Source of the DNA: AP-15 sp963750195
GTDB taxonomy: Bacteria > Pseudomonadota > Alphaproteobacteria > ATCC43930 > CGMCC-115725
Direction of reading: 5' to 3'
NCBI GenBank assembly: GCA_963750195.1
Contig: CAVVPS010000018.1
Coordinates: 328,735 to 392,734 of the forward strand
DNA length: 64,000 nt
Below, one piece after another: positions 27,291 through 36,256 of this stretch (its first letter is position 1; every line of letters starts with the position of its first letter). The position numbers were made by a program, and so were the translations under genes. The notes beneath the pieces are model-generated. The model was not told where the DNA came from. It saw nothing but the letters and a program-made list of their open reading frames with translations, and searched no databases.

Positions 27291-27494
27291 TCAACATCTC
27301 CCCGGGCGATGGTCTTGGACGGCGGCCACCGTAGCGATCGGACCCGGGTTGATCAATGCCGCGGGCGCGACGCCGCTGCCGGGGCTCGCCGCAGCCAGTA
27401 AGCTGAAACACCCGACCGCGATTGCCAGGCACATGAGCCAAGCGCCGATCGCGTCGCGATCGCCGAGCCCGGCATTAGTCGGATGCTCCCACAT
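27291..27494 (-). CDS. Small single-pass membrane protein ahead of ilvD
   Basis: 67 residues with one hydrophobic segment (about 18-42: AWLMCLAIAVGCFSLLAAA). The ATG has a strong GGAGG site at 7 bases, and the stop lies one base before the ilvD start. It is 21 bases after the cupredoxin gene. The spacing and ribosome site argue for a real, co-translated gene, though no family was recognised. Confidence 0.6.
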   Translation of the reverse strand: MWEHPTNAGLGDRDAIGAWLMCLAIAVGCFSLLAAASPGSGVAPAALINPGPIATVAAVQDHRPGRC

Positions 27495-27515
27495 AACCCG
27501 CCTCCCGCTCCGCCC

Positions 27516-27920
27516 TTAGGACGCAGGACGGGCAGGTTTGACGACAATCTTGCCCACCATGTACGGGTGAATTGAGCAGAAATAATGGTAGACCCCGGGG
27601 GTCGCGAAGGTATGGGAGAAGCTGTCGTCGGTGTCGAGCGCCGCCGAGGCGAACCTTTTGTGGTCATCCTGCACCTTGTGCACTTCGCCATCGTCGTTCT
27701 TCCAGGTCACCGTCGTACCGGCGGCGATGGTGAGATCCGGCGGGGCGAACGCGAAGTTGTCGATCTTGATCGTGACCGCCTTTGCCGCGGCGTCGACCAC
27801 CGCGCCGCCGGCGGCGCTGAGACTTGGCAGGCCGGCGGCGAGAAGCGCCGTCGTACCAATCGCGCCGAAGATCAGGGCGAACTGGAGGCGGCGCGGCATC
27901 GGGTTCCCGCTCGTTGACAT
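27516..27920 (-). CDS. Cupredoxin (plastocyanin-like blue-copper protein)
   Basis: 134 residues. After an N-terminal signal peptide (to about residue 37), a single cupredoxin fold shows VTWKNDDGEVHKV (His ligand near 81) and the Cys-His-Met cluster in YHYFCSIHPYMVGKI (about 112-126), the type-1 copper site of amicyanin-like proteins. It is a periplasmic electron carrier. The gene sits 12 bases downstream of the metallophosphoesterase gene and shares its promoter. The redox partner is unknown; the nearby b561 gene, with the same promoter motif, is a candidate. Confidence 0.92.
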   Translation of the reverse strand: MSTSGNPMPRRLQFALIFGAIGTTALLAAGLPSLSAAGGAVVDAAAKAVTIKIDNFAFAPPDLTIAAGTTVTWKNDDGEVHKVQDDHKRFASAALDTDDSFSHTFATPGVYHYFCSIHPYMVGKIVVKPARPAS

Positions 27921-27932
27921 GGTAACTCTCCT

Positions 27933-28907
27933 TCACGCAACGAGCGTGCTGTCGGTCAGCGCCGGCGCGCCCTTGCTGGCGACGTAATCGACGGTCCTGA
28001 CGCCGAGGTATTTGCGCAGTTCGCCAGCCGGCACCTGCTTCATCGGGCCGGGAGCGGGGGCGGTCCCCGGCGCCGGCTGCGGGAAGGCGGTCGAGGCCGC
28101 GGTATGGAAGGTCACGTTGCCCTCGACCTTCTGGATGATCTGGTGAATGTGGCCGTTGAGCACAGTCACCGAGCCGAAGCGCTTCAGATAGCCGAGCGCG
28201 CGGCCGGCGTCGGCCGTGCCCCAGCCCCACTTCTCGTAGATCGTCCACATCGGCAGATGGGCGAGAACAACGATCGGCGTGCTCGCCGAACGGCCGGCAA
28301 CGTCCTTCTCCAGCCATTCGAGCTGGTCGTCACCCAGAGTCGCGAGACCGGCGGATTTGAACCCGGGCTGAAAGTTGAAGACGTTGATCAGCCCGATGAA
28401 ATGGACGCCGGCCATGTCGAAGCTGTACCAGCCCTTGCCCTGCGTATTCTTGCCGTATCGGGCGAGATAGGCCTTGCCGTTGTCGGAGTCGGCCACGTCG
28501 TGCTCGCCGGGAATAAAGAAAACCTGCTTGTTCGCTCCCTTGATGACCTGATCGGCAGTGTCCCACTGCTCTTCCTTCGACAGGTGGCTGATATCACCGG
28601 TGTGGACCAGAAAGGCCGGCTGGGTTGGCATCGCCTTGATCTTGGCGATCGCTTCGCCGAGCGTGGCAGTCGGGTCGGGGTTCGGCGGCAAATGAAACCC
28701 GATATGGCTGTCGCTGATCTGCACAAAGGTCAGATCGCCTTGCGTCGCCTCGGCGGCGGCTGCCGAGCCCACCAGCCCCAGCGTGCGGGGCACCCCACCG
28801 CTCAAGCTCCAGACGACTCCGGTACCCGCCCAGCTCATGCACTTTAATAGACCCCGGCGATTGATGTTCGCTTGGCCTAGCAACTTGGTCCCGTCATGAT
28901 CGGCCAT
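27933..28907 (-). CDS. Calcineurin-like metallophosphoesterase, Tat-exported
   Basis: 324 residues. An N-terminal NRRGLLKCMSWAGTG twin-arginine signal precedes FVQISDSHIGFH, HTGDISHLS, PGEHDVAD and NGHIHQI, the metal-binding motifs of the calcineurin-like phosphoesterase fold (Asp, His, Asn/Glu substitutions to note: GEHD replaces the usual GNHD). It probably works in the periplasm on a phosphoester; the substrate is unknown. It heads the operon with cupredoxin, a small membrane protein and ilvD, under the GGGAATAAAC-type promoter. Confidence 0.88.
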   Translation of the reverse strand: MADHDGTKLLGQANINRRGLLKCMSWAGTGVVWSLSGGVPRTLGLVGSAAAAEATQGDLTFVQISDSHIGFHLPPNPDPTATLGEAIAKIKAMPTQPAFLVHTGDISHLSKEEQWDTADQVIKGANKQVFFIPGEHDVADSDNGKAYLARYGKNTQGKGWYSFDMAGVHFIGLINVFNFQPGFKSAGLATLGDDQLEWLEKDVAGRSASTPIVVLAHLPMWTIYEKWGWGTADAGRALGYLKRFGSVTVLNGHIHQIIQKVEGNVTFHTAASTAFPQPAPGTAPAPGPMKQVPAGELRKYLGVRTVDYVASKGAPALTDSTLVA

Positions 28908-28947
28908 CTCTCGTTCTCCTGAATGGCGTGGTGTGTCGCGCCAATCC

Positions 28948-28975
28948 AGACCGCCATGCTTCGGGGTTTATTCCC
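28948..28975 (-). promoter_or_regulatory. Extracytoplasmic-sigma-like promoter of the phosphoesterase operon
   Basis: On the minus strand GGGAATAAAC (28966-28975) is followed after exactly 15 bases by TCT (28948-28950). The start codon is about 40 bases further on. The same arrangement is present ahead of the cytochrome b561 gene. The two-part, non-sigma-70 pattern resembles an ECF-sigma promoter; the sigma factor is not in the window. Confidence 0.55.
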
Positions 28976-29053
28976 GGACAGATGCATGCTGCCTAGCTGG
29001 TTCAGTTCAGCCGATGCCTGAGAGGGATCGTCCGAAGGGTTGTGGAGCGAGGA

Positions 29054-29668
29054 TTAGCGCGGCTGCCTAGGACCTCGCCTTTCATCGGCGCTACCCTGTG
29101 CGTCCCGGCGACTTCTTCCCTGGGGCAGCATGGCCCTGAGCGTGTCGTCACGACGCCAGAAATGGTGGTAAAGCGCCGCCGCGGCATGAAGCGCGATCAT
29201 GCCTAGGAGAAGAAATCCGACCGTCGCATGCGCCTCCCCCAGCTGCCTCGCCAGCGGGCGGTCTCGGCCAATCAGCGCCGGCAGCTGACCTAGGAAAAAC
29301 AGGTTCACCCGGTCGCCGTAGGCGTTGGTCCATAGCAGCCCGAGGATCGGCTGGGTAAGCAGAAGGGCGTAGAGTGCATGTTCGCTCCATTGCGCCGCGA
29401 GCCGCATCGGCTGTGGCATGTCGGCGGGCCAGTTCGGGAAGCGCGCGAATTGGCGCCAAACGAGCCGACCGAGCGTTACGACCCATACGGTCACGCCGAA
29501 CGAGCGATGCAGCTGGATGAGCGCAACGGCCTCCTCCCTGGACGATGCGAACTCGATCGAGAAGGCGAGTACGAAGATCGTGATGACGAGGAACAGGGTC
29601 AGCCAGTGCAGGGTCCGGATCGCCGGGTCGAAAACACGCAGTTCGGAATCGCCATCGCTCCGCACCAT
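29054..29668 (-). CDS. Cytochrome b561 family protein
   Basis: 204 residues with four hydrophobic spans and membrane histidines in RTLHWLTLFLVITIF, QLHRSFGVTVW, WSEHALYALLLTQP and HATVGFLLLGMIALHAAAALYHHFW, the usual b-type heme ligands. It shuttles electrons between the quinone pool and a periplasmic partner. The promoter matches that of the nearby cupredoxin operon, so the two may form one response. The final 25 residues are polar and basic. Confidence 0.9.
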   Translation of the reverse strand: MVRSDGDSELRVFDPAIRTLHWLTLFLVITIFVLAFSIEFASSREEAVALIQLHRSFGVTVWVVTLGRLVWRQFARFPNWPADMPQPMRLAAQWSEHALYALLLTQPILGLLWTNAYGDRVNLFFLGQLPALIGRDRPLARQLGEAHATVGFLLLGMIALHAAAALYHHFWRRDDTLRAMLPQGRSRRDAQGSADERRGPRQPR

Positions 29669-29706
29669 CTGGATACCTCATCATCGAGCCCTTGCGGCGT
29701 GAGGGA

Positions 29707-29734
29707 AGATCGGATCAAGCGGCCGTTTATTCCC
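29707..29734 (-). promoter_or_regulatory. Extracytoplasmic-sigma-like promoter of cytochrome b561
   Basis: GGGAATAAAC (29725-29734) then 15 bases then TCT (29707-29709) on the minus strand, identical in layout to the element at 28948-28975. The cytochrome start codon lies about 38 bases downstream. Two independent copies with the same spacing ahead of functionally linked genes support the call. Confidence 0.55.
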
Positions 29735-29960
29735 CGGGCCTTTCGACCGGCGCCGAATTATCAACGGAAAGGTCCAGCTGACGCGCTGATCGTGCCGCCG
29801 GTGATAGCCGCGCGCTTCCACCACTCACTCCGCTTGCCGTGACGGTGTGCTGACGGTGACGTTGGCCACGCCGGTAAGCCGGCATGAGTTTCGGGGAATT
29901 CCCGCTTGCGCACCGGCGATGCGCGCCCCTATCTCCTCCTCGGTTTTGGAGGAGAGGACG

Positions 29961-30302
29961 ATGCGATATCTGGGCTTGATCGCGACGCTGCTGATGATTT
30001 CCGGCTGCTCCTCGGGGTCGAGCCATTCGGCCACCCTGACCCTCGACAACCCGACCTGGGATCGGGTCAATGTCCAGGCGGTGATTACCAAGAGCAGCGA
30101 TTGCGATGACCGGCAGAACGGCTACGTCGCCACCGACAACTTCGTCATGACCAAGGGGCATTCGCACGATGTCGTCGCGCCAAACGCCGAAACCATTTGC
30201 TGGCGCCATGATCGTGATCCGAACAATCCGGTTGCCGGCGATTGGTCCGGATGGAGCCGCGCCACTTTATTCCCCGGTCAGACGACCGAGACCGACCTTT
30301 AG
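29961..30302 (+). CDS. Small putative lipoprotein
   Basis: 113 residues. The ATG follows GGAGGAGAG. The N-terminus MRYLGLIATLLMISGC ends in a lipobox with Cys at 16. The mature part, with two further cysteines (SSDCDDRQ and ETICWRHD), has a beta-rich look. An upstream in-frame start at 29847 has no ribosome site. The family is not recognised; it is probably an outer-surface or periplasmic small lipoprotein. Confidence 0.72.
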   Translation: MRYLGLIATLLMISGCSSGSSHSATLTLDNPTWDRVNVQAVITKSSDCDDRQNGYVATDNFVMTKGHSHDVVAPNAETICWRHDRDPNNPVAGDWSGWSRATLFPGQTTETDL

Positions 30303-30462
30303 CCGTCCCGCGATCGTCAGAACCTCACGGCAAAACGACCGCGCAATCCCTTACGGCTCGCACCGCGGTGACAGTGGGTTGGCGAGCCGTTATGATTACC
30401 GATCCGGCCCCAATGACGGCCGACGATAACCTTTACCAGTCCCTCTAAATCCAAAGGACGCA

Positions 30463-31188
30463 ATGATGCTCGATCTCCATTTTTGGCCGACCCCGAATGG
30501 CAAGAAAGTCACGATCCTGCTCGAGGAATTGGGTCTCGACTACAATCTCGTCCCGTGCAACATCGGTCGCGGCGACCAGTTCAAGCCCGAATTTCTGAAG
30601 ATCAACCCCAACCACCGCATGCCGGTTCTGGTGGACCACAATCCAAAGGGCGGCGGCGCGCCGATCAGCATCTTCGAGTTGGGCGCCATCATGATGTATC
30701 TTGGGGAGAAAGAAGGTCGTTTCTTCCCGCAGGATTTGCGCGGTAAATACGAGGTCACCCAATGGGTCATCTGGCAGATGGCCAATCAAGGCCCGAAACT
30801 CGGCGAGTGCGGCCATTTCCGCCGCGCCGGCCCCGATGCGGGCGACTTGACCTATGCGATCCGCCGCTTCACCGACGAGGCCAACCGCCTCTACGGTGTC
30901 ATGAATAACCGTCTCTATGATCGCAAGTATCTGGCCGGAGACGAATACACTATCGCCGACATGATCTCCTATCCATGGACCGTCGGCTGGGAAGGTCAGG
31001 GCCAGGACATCGGCGAGTTCAAACATTTCAAGCGTTGGTTCGACGAGATCGGCAACCGCCCGGCGGTCAAGCGCGGCATGGAGACCGGCAATAATCTGCG
31101 CGTCGACCCCGCCACCCTGACTGCCGCGGAGCGGGAGCAGATGCGCAAGATCATGTACAACCAACGCGCGATCCCGGCTCCAGCGTAA
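30463..31188 (+). CDS. Glutathione S-transferase, Nu-class (YfcG/YghU-like)
   Basis: 241 residues, closely related to the product of 152-904: LHFWPTPNGKKVTILLEELG, GDQFKPEFLKINPNHRMPVLVD, GGGAPISIFELGA and YTIADMISYPW all align. The thioredoxin-like domain covers residues 1-90, the helical domain the rest. The ATG follows AAAGGACGCA. An inverted repeat (30353-30361 with 30382-30390) lies 72 bases upstream. It probably reduces peroxides or disulfides with glutathione. Confidence 0.92.
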   Translation: MMLDLHFWPTPNGKKVTILLEELGLDYNLVPCNIGRGDQFKPEFLKINPNHRMPVLVDHNPKGGGAPISIFELGAIMMYLGEKEGRFFPQDLRGKYEVTQWVIWQMANQGPKLGECGHFRRAGPDAGDLTYAIRRFTDEANRLYGVMNNRLYDRKYLAGDEYTIADMISYPWTVGWEGQGQDIGEFKHFKRWFDEIGNRPAVKRGMETGNNLRVDPATLTAAEREQMRKIMYNQRAIPAPA

Positions 31189-31277
31189 TCAGGATCGGCA
31201 AACTCGCCAATTTGCGCCTCATCATTACGAGGCGCCCTCAGGCGCGGCCGCAGTCTCGCCGCCGAGTTCGCACGGCC

Positions 31278-31310
31278 CGTCGAGATTGCTTCGCTCCGCT
31301 CGCAGCGACG
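31278..31310. repeat. Dispersed intergenic repeat fragment
   Basis: The segment CGTCGAGATTGCTTCGCTCC followed by GCTCGCAGCGACG matches the GC-rich intergenic repeat found in many copies in alphaproteobacterial genomes, here between a GST and an M20 peptidase gene. Only one copy is present in this window, so its repeat status rests on prior knowledge. Confidence 0.5.
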
Positions 31311-31320
31311 CGGATCAGTG

Positions 31321-32490
31321 TCATCCGCAAGCAAGTTTCCGCTCGGCCAGCTTGGCAAACAGGCTGGCGCCGAGCGGCAACGCCGCATCGTTGAAATCGT
31401 AGCCGGGGTTGTGGACTTCGCACCCGCCGATGCCGTCGCCGTTGCCGATTTGAATGTAGGCGCCTGGGCGGCGTTCAAGCATGTAGGAAAAATCTTCCGA
31501 GGCCATCACCAATCCACCCTCGCGGTTGACGTTGTCGGCGCCGACCAGATCGGCGGCGACATCGGCGATAAAGCCAGCCTCGGTTGCGTCGTTAACCAGC
31601 GGCGGAAAGATGACGCGGAAATCGAGCTCGGCGGTGGCCCCGAATCCACCCGCCACACCCGAGGCGATGCGGCGCATGTTCCGTTCGATCAGCGCCATCG
31701 TCTCTTTGCTGAAACAGCGCGCGGTGCCGCCAATTACGGCGCGTTCGGGAATGACGTTGTAGGCCTCACCAGTGTGGATCTGGGTGACGCTGACGACCGC
31801 GGTATCGACTGGCCGGACGTTGCGCGACACAATCGTTTGCAAGGCGATCGCGATATGGCTTGCGGTGACGACCGGGTCGATCCCGGCTTCCGGTCGGGCG
31901 CCATGCGCGCCGCGGCCGGTGATCCCGATGTCGAAATAGGCGCCGCCCGCCATCATCGCGCCGGTGCGGATCTGAAATTTCCCGACCGCCAGCCCCGGGC
32001 GGTTGTGCATACCGAAGATCGCATCACACGGGAAGCGGTCGAACAGGCCGTCTTCGACCATCGCCTTGCCGCCGCCGAGCCCTTCCTCCGCCGGCTGAAA
32101 GATCAGATGCACGGCGCCGTCGAAGTTGCGTGTCTCGGCGAGGTAGCGGGCGGCGCCCAGCAGCATTGTCGTGTGGCCGTCATGCCCGCACGCGTGCATG
32201 CGCCTGGCGTTCTGCGAGCGATAGGAGAGGTTGGTCGCCTCCTCGATTGGCAGGCAATCCATATCGGCCCGCAGGCCGATCGAGCGCGGCGAATTGCCGG
32301 CCCGCAACCTGCCGACGACACCGGTCTTGCCGATGCCGCGGAACACCTCGCAGCCAAACTCGGCGAGCTTTTGTGCGACGAGGTCAGAGGTTCGCTGTTC
32401 TTCGAACCCGAGTTCGGGATGGGCATGAATATCGTGCCGCCATTCCGTCAAATCGTCGTGAAACTCGCTGATGCGCTGGATGATCTGCAT
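31321..32490 (-). CDS. M20-family amidohydrolase (hippurate hydrolase-like)
   Basis: 389 residues. The zinc ligands lie in HACGHDGHTTMLLG (about residue 100) and FQPAEEGLGGGKAM (about 130), with HPELGFEEQRTS near residue 24 and a C-terminal SEDFSYMLERRPG. The family hydrolyses N-acyl amino acids or aminobenzoyl conjugates in the cytosol. The frame is open well past the gene into its neighbour, but ATG at 32490 with AGGAG upstream gives the normal N-terminus. It is divergent from the CoA-transferase gene that follows. Confidence 0.92.
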   Translation of the reverse strand: MQIIQRISEFHDDLTEWRHDIHAHPELGFEEQRTSDLVAQKLAEFGCEVFRGIGKTGVVGRLRAGNSPRSIGLRADMDCLPIEEATNLSYRSQNARRMHACGHDGHTTMLLGAARYLAETRNFDGAVHLIFQPAEEGLGGGKAMVEDGLFDRFPCDAIFGMHNRPGLAVGKFQIRTGAMMAGGAYFDIGITGRGAHGARPEAGIDPVVTASHIAIALQTIVSRNVRPVDTAVVSVTQIHTGEAYNVIPERAVIGGTARCFSKETMALIERNMRRIASGVAGGFGATAELDFRVIFPPLVNDATEAGFIADVAADLVGADNVNREGGLVMASEDFSYMLERRPGAYIQIGNGDGIGGCEVHNPGYDFNDAALPLGASLFAKLAERKLACG

Positions 32491-32634
32491 TGCCTGCTCC
32501 TGCCGCATTTCGTGTGGACTGTGGCCGAGGCTACGCTTTCTGGCAATCCGCTGCGCGAGGCGCCGAACTGGTTCCCGCGGCTTTATCGGGCGCGCTATAA
32601 TGACGACAGGAATTTTCCGGGAGGAGTGTGAGCG

Positions 32635-33866
32635 ATGGCGGCGACAGAGGGCATGGAACTCGATTGTCTCGCAGGCGTGCGGGTCGTGGATTTCACTCAG
32701 TTCGAGGCGGGACCATCCTGCACCGAGGCGCTGGCCTGGCTCGGCGCCGAGGTCGTCAAGATCGAGAACCCGAAGACCGGTGATCCCGGCCGCAGGCTGC
32801 GGCCCGGGCATCCCGATGACGACCCCTGGTACTTTCACCAGTTCAACGCCAACAAAAAATCGATCACCCTCAACCTCAAATCGCCGCGCGGGCTCGAAAT
32901 CGTTAAAGAGCTTTTGAAAAAGGCCGACATCACGGTCGAGAACATGGCCCCCGGCACGATCGAGCGGCTGGGGCTCGGCTACGACGCCGTCAAACAGCTG
33001 AACCCGGGCATCATCTATTGCCAGGTCAAAGGCTTCGGCAGCGGCAGCCCGTATGAAAAGAACCTCGCCTTTGACATGATCGCGCAGGCCGCCGGCGGCC
33101 CGATCAGCGTCACCGGGGATGCCGATCGTCCACCGGTCAAACCGGGCCCCTCGTTCGGCGACACCGGCACCGGCATGCTGATGGCGATCAGCATCCTCGC
33201 CGCATTGCGCCAGCGTGACCGCACCGGCAAGGGCCGACGGCTGCAAGTGGCGATGCAGGACGCGATGGTCCATTACATGCGGGTGCCGTTTTCGCGCACT
33301 CAGGGGAGCGGCAAGGCCCAGATTCGCGGCGGCAGCAGCCGGTCGAGCACCGCGCTCGCGCCCTCGGCTCTGTACCCATGCAAGCCCGGCGGGCCAAATG
33401 ATTACGTCTATGTCTTCACCAGCCGCGCCAATGCGGACCACTGGACGCGGCTGCTAAAGGCGATCGGCCGCGATGATTTGATCGGCGACCAGCGTTTGAC
33501 ACCGGGCCGGCACGCGGCGAGCGCGCGGCCGAGGTCGACGAGATCATCGCCACCTGGACCCGCCAGCACACCAAGCAAGAGGCCATGAAGCTAATCGGCG
33601 AGGCGGGCGTGCCGGCAGGCGCGGTCTTCGACACACTTGAACTGATGAACGATCCCTCGCTGGCCGAGCGCGGCATCATGCAGAATGTCGAGCATCCGAC
33701 GACCGGGCGCTACAAGATGCCGGCTTGGCCCGTGCGCTTTGACGGCGCTCCAGCCAAGGTCAAGCCGTCGCCATTGTTGGGCCAGCACAACGCCGAAGTG
33801 CTCGGCGGGTGGCTCGGGATCGGCGCCGCCGAAGTAGAGGCATTGCGCAGCGAAGGCATCGTCTGA
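32635..33866 (+). pseudogene. CaiB/BaiF family III CoA-transferase, frameshifted
   Basis: A full-length gene of about 409 codons if repaired. The first frame has VVDFTQFEAGPSCTEALAWL, the catalytic-Asp region near YEKNLAFDMIAQAAGG and SFGDTGTGM. Near 33495-33497 one T seems missing: CAG-CGT-TTG-ACA instead of a Phe-Asp reading, so ARGERAAEVDEIIATW is lost and the frame resumes at TRQHTKQEAMKLIGEAG to a stop at 33866. The intact paralogue at 34602-35801 shows the expected sequence across the break. Family III enzymes move CoA between acids in catabolism. Confidence 0.88.
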
Positions 33867-33903
33867 ACGCTGCCTCCTTCACTCCACTACGAGGAGATCC
33901 GCG

Positions 33904-34524
33904 ATGAAGCTCTATTACGCCCCCGGCGCCTGCTCGATCGGCATCCACGTCTTGCTCGAAGAAATCGGTAAGCCCTACCAAGCCGAAGCCGTCAATTTCC
34001 GCGAGGGCGCGCAATACAAGCCGCCCTTCACCGGCATCAACGCGAAATCGAAAGTCCCGACCCTTGAACGCGATGACGGTTCGATCCTGACCGAATTCCC
34101 GGTGATCGCCCGCTGGCTCGCGCTGAAAAACCCGCAGGCCAATCTGATACCGAAAGACGAGGAGACCGATCTCCGCGCGATGGAGGTCATGGAGTATGTG
34201 GTGGGGACGATCCACTCGCAGGGCTTTACCCGCCTGTTCCGCACCGAGCGGTTCGCGCCGTCGGCCTCGGACCACGAGGCGGTCAAGGCTCAGGGTCGCG
34301 AGGCCATCGAAAAGGGCTTTGCTGTCGTTGACAAGGCGCTCGAAGGTAAAAGCTATCTGGGCGGCAATGACCTATCGATTGCCGATGCAGCGCTGTTCTA
34401 CGTCGAGTTCTGGGGAGCAAAGCGAGTCGGCATGCAGCTGCCGAAAAATTGCGCCGCCCATTTCGATCGCATGATGGCGCGCCCGGCGGTGCAGCGAGCC
34501 CTGCAGCAGGAAGGCATGAACTGA
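33904..34524 (+). CDS. Glutathione S-transferase
   Basis: 206 residues of the bacterial beta-type GST group. The N-terminus MKLYYAPGACSIGIHVLLEE carries the CS motif near residue 10 (Cys-Ser) used for glutathione, and SKVPTLERDDGSILTEFPVIA is the glutathione-binding cis-Pro stretch (about 49). C-terminal helical domain holds the N-capping box LSIADAALFYVE. It lies 37 bases after the broken CoA-transferase and 77 before its intact paralogue, so all three may be co-transcribed. Confidence 0.92.
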   Translation: MKLYYAPGACSIGIHVLLEEIGKPYQAEAVNFREGAQYKPPFTGINAKSKVPTLERDDGSILTEFPVIARWLALKNPQANLIPKDEETDLRAMEVMEYVVGTIHSQGFTRLFRTERFAPSASDHEAVKAQGREAIEKGFAVVDKALEGKSYLGGNDLSIADAALFYVEFWGAKRVGMQLPKNCAAHFDRMMARPAVQRALQQEGMN

Positions 34525-34601
34525 GAGGTTCAGCGTCACGAGAGAGCGGATTGCGATCCGCCCTACAAGACCATTGGCCCTGCGCTCCGAGGAGAGTGGA
34601 T

Positions 34602-35801
34602 ATGGACGGCACGACCGTACCGCCGAATTGTCTCGCCGGCATCAAGGTTCTGGACCTGACCCAGTTCGAGGCCGGAACCACCTGCACCGAGGCGCTCGCC
34701 TGGATGGGCGCCGATGTCGTCAAGGTGGAGAACCCCGACGGCGGGGAGGCCGGCCGTCGCGGCGTGGCGGATCCCTATTACTTCATGATCTACAACGCCA
34801 ATAAGCGGTCGATCACTGTCAATCTGAAATCTGAACGCGGATTGGCACTGGTCAAAGAAATGGCGAAGCATGCCGATGTCTTCACTGAAAACTTCGGCCC
34901 AGGCGTCATCGAGCGGCTAGGGCTCGGCTATGACGTGATCAGTGCGATCAACCCCCGCATCGTCTACGCCCAGGTCAAGGGCTTTGGCGCCGGAAGCCCG
35001 TATGAGAACGGCCTGTGCTTCGACCCGATCGCCCAGGCCGTCGGCGGGGCGATGAGCATCACCGGCGAACGCGACGGCAGGCCTCTAAAGCCCGGGCCGA
35101 CGATCGGCGACACCGGTACCGGCATGCTGCTGGCGTTCAGCATCGTCAGCGCGCTCTTTCAGCGCCAATCGACCGGCAAGGGACGGCAACTGCAGGCGGC
35201 GATGCAGGACTCCGTCATGCATTACAGCCGCGGCATGTTCATCAGGCAGGCCCAGACCGGAAAAGCGGCGCAGCGGCAGGCAGCCGGCGGAAATGCGCCG
35301 TCGGGAATCTTTCCGTGCAAGCCTGGTGGTCCGAACGACTACGTCTATATGCTGACCAGCCGCGCCAACCCACAGCATTGGCCACGTCTGTTAAAGCTGA
35401 TCGGGCGTGAGGATCTGATCGGCGATCCGCGCTACGACAAGGCTTCCGCCCGGGTCGAGCGCGAGGCTGAGGTCAATGAGATCATCTCCGAATGGACCCG
35501 CCAGCACACCAAGGAAGAGGCAATGGCGCTGATATCCGGCGCCGGCGTGCCGGCCGGAGCGGTGTTCGACTCGATGGAATTGACCAATGAGCCGAGCTTC
35601 TACGAGCGTGGCATATTGCAAACCATGCACCACGGCGACTGGAAGATGACGATGACGACCTGGCCGGTTCGCTTTGACGGCGCCCCGGCTCCGCTCAAAC
35701 CGGCGCCGCTTCTCGGAGAACACACCGCCGAGGCGCTCGGCGATTGGCTGGGGTTGAGCGCGGCAGAGGTCGAGGCGTTGCGCGGCGACGGAGTCGTCTA
35801 A
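34602..35801 (+). CDS. CaiB/BaiF family III CoA-transferase
   Basis: 399 residues from the ATG at 34602, preceded by GAGGAGAG; an upstream in-frame start at 34449 overlaps the GST and is rejected. Motifs: VLDLTQFEAGTTCTEALAW, VKVENPDGGEAGR, GSPYENGLCFDPIAQ (catalytic Asp), and TIGDTGTGMLLAFSIV. It is closely related to the frameshifted gene at 32635, indicating local duplication with a GST between. It transfers CoA to an organic acid that cannot be named. Confidence 0.92.
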   Translation: MDGTTVPPNCLAGIKVLDLTQFEAGTTCTEALAWMGADVVKVENPDGGEAGRRGVADPYYFMIYNANKRSITVNLKSERGLALVKEMAKHADVFTENFGPGVIERLGLGYDVISAINPRIVYAQVKGFGAGSPYENGLCFDPIAQAVGGAMSITGERDGRPLKPGPTIGDTGTGMLLAFSIVSALFQRQSTGKGRQLQAAMQDSVMHYSRGMFIRQAQTGKAAQRQAAGGNAPSGIFPCKPGGPNDYVYMLTSRANPQHWPRLLKLIGREDLIGDPRYDKASARVEREAEVNEIISEWTRQHTKEEAMALISGAGVPAGAVFDSMELTNEPSFYERGILQTMHHGDWKMTMTTWPVRFDGAPAPLKPAPLLGEHTAEALGDWLGLSAAEVEALRGDGVV

Positions 35802-35808
35802 GGGCGTC

Positions 35809-36093
35809 TCAGCCGACGAGTTCGGGCAGCGGCAGTTCGGCGCGCGACACGCGACCGGGGAGGGCTTCCCCGATGACGACAGGCGAGGACGCATCGACGC
35901 TGCCGCCGAAATACCCGGCGAAAGCGTCGGCCTCCTCCGCCACCTTGAAGTCGACGCGGAGGAGCACGCCGGCTCCGCAGTCATGACAGGTGAAACTCGA
36001 CGGTTCGAAACGTCGCTCGTCGAGCCACATCCGCATCGCTGCCATCTTCTCCGAAAGTTCCTGCGGCTGCAGCCGCATCTCCACGGTGCGCAT
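35809..36093 (-). CDS. Conserved small protein with CxxC motif
   Basis: 94 residues. FTCHDCGAGVLLRVDFK contains a CxxC pair that may bind zinc, within an otherwise mixed alpha/beta sequence (KVAEEADAFAGYFGG). The ATG at 36093 has AGGGGAA upstream. The stop lies eight bases from the convergent CoA-transferase end. I do not recognise the family. Confidence 0.6.
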   Translation of the reverse strand: MRTVEMRLQPQELSEKMAAMRMWLDERRFEPSSFTCHDCGAGVLLRVDFKVAEEADAFAGYFGGSVDASSPVVIGEALPGRVSRAELPLPELVG

Positions 36094-36256
36094 TTCCCCT
36101 GCTCAAGCAGTTACTCCCAATGCCTAGGATAACAGCAGGCGGCGGCTCGAGCGCCTAACCGGACTGACGCTCACGTTTTTGCCACATCCGATCCACGCGC
36201 CCGGGGTTCCGGCAATCGGTAGCGCGGGCATGGTGGGAGGAGAGTGCCTGTCACCC

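Noticed and set aside
30353..30390. ACGGCTCGC/GCGAGCCGT inverted repeat as terminator of the lipoprotein gene
   Set aside because: Twenty-base loop and no T-run; function unclear.
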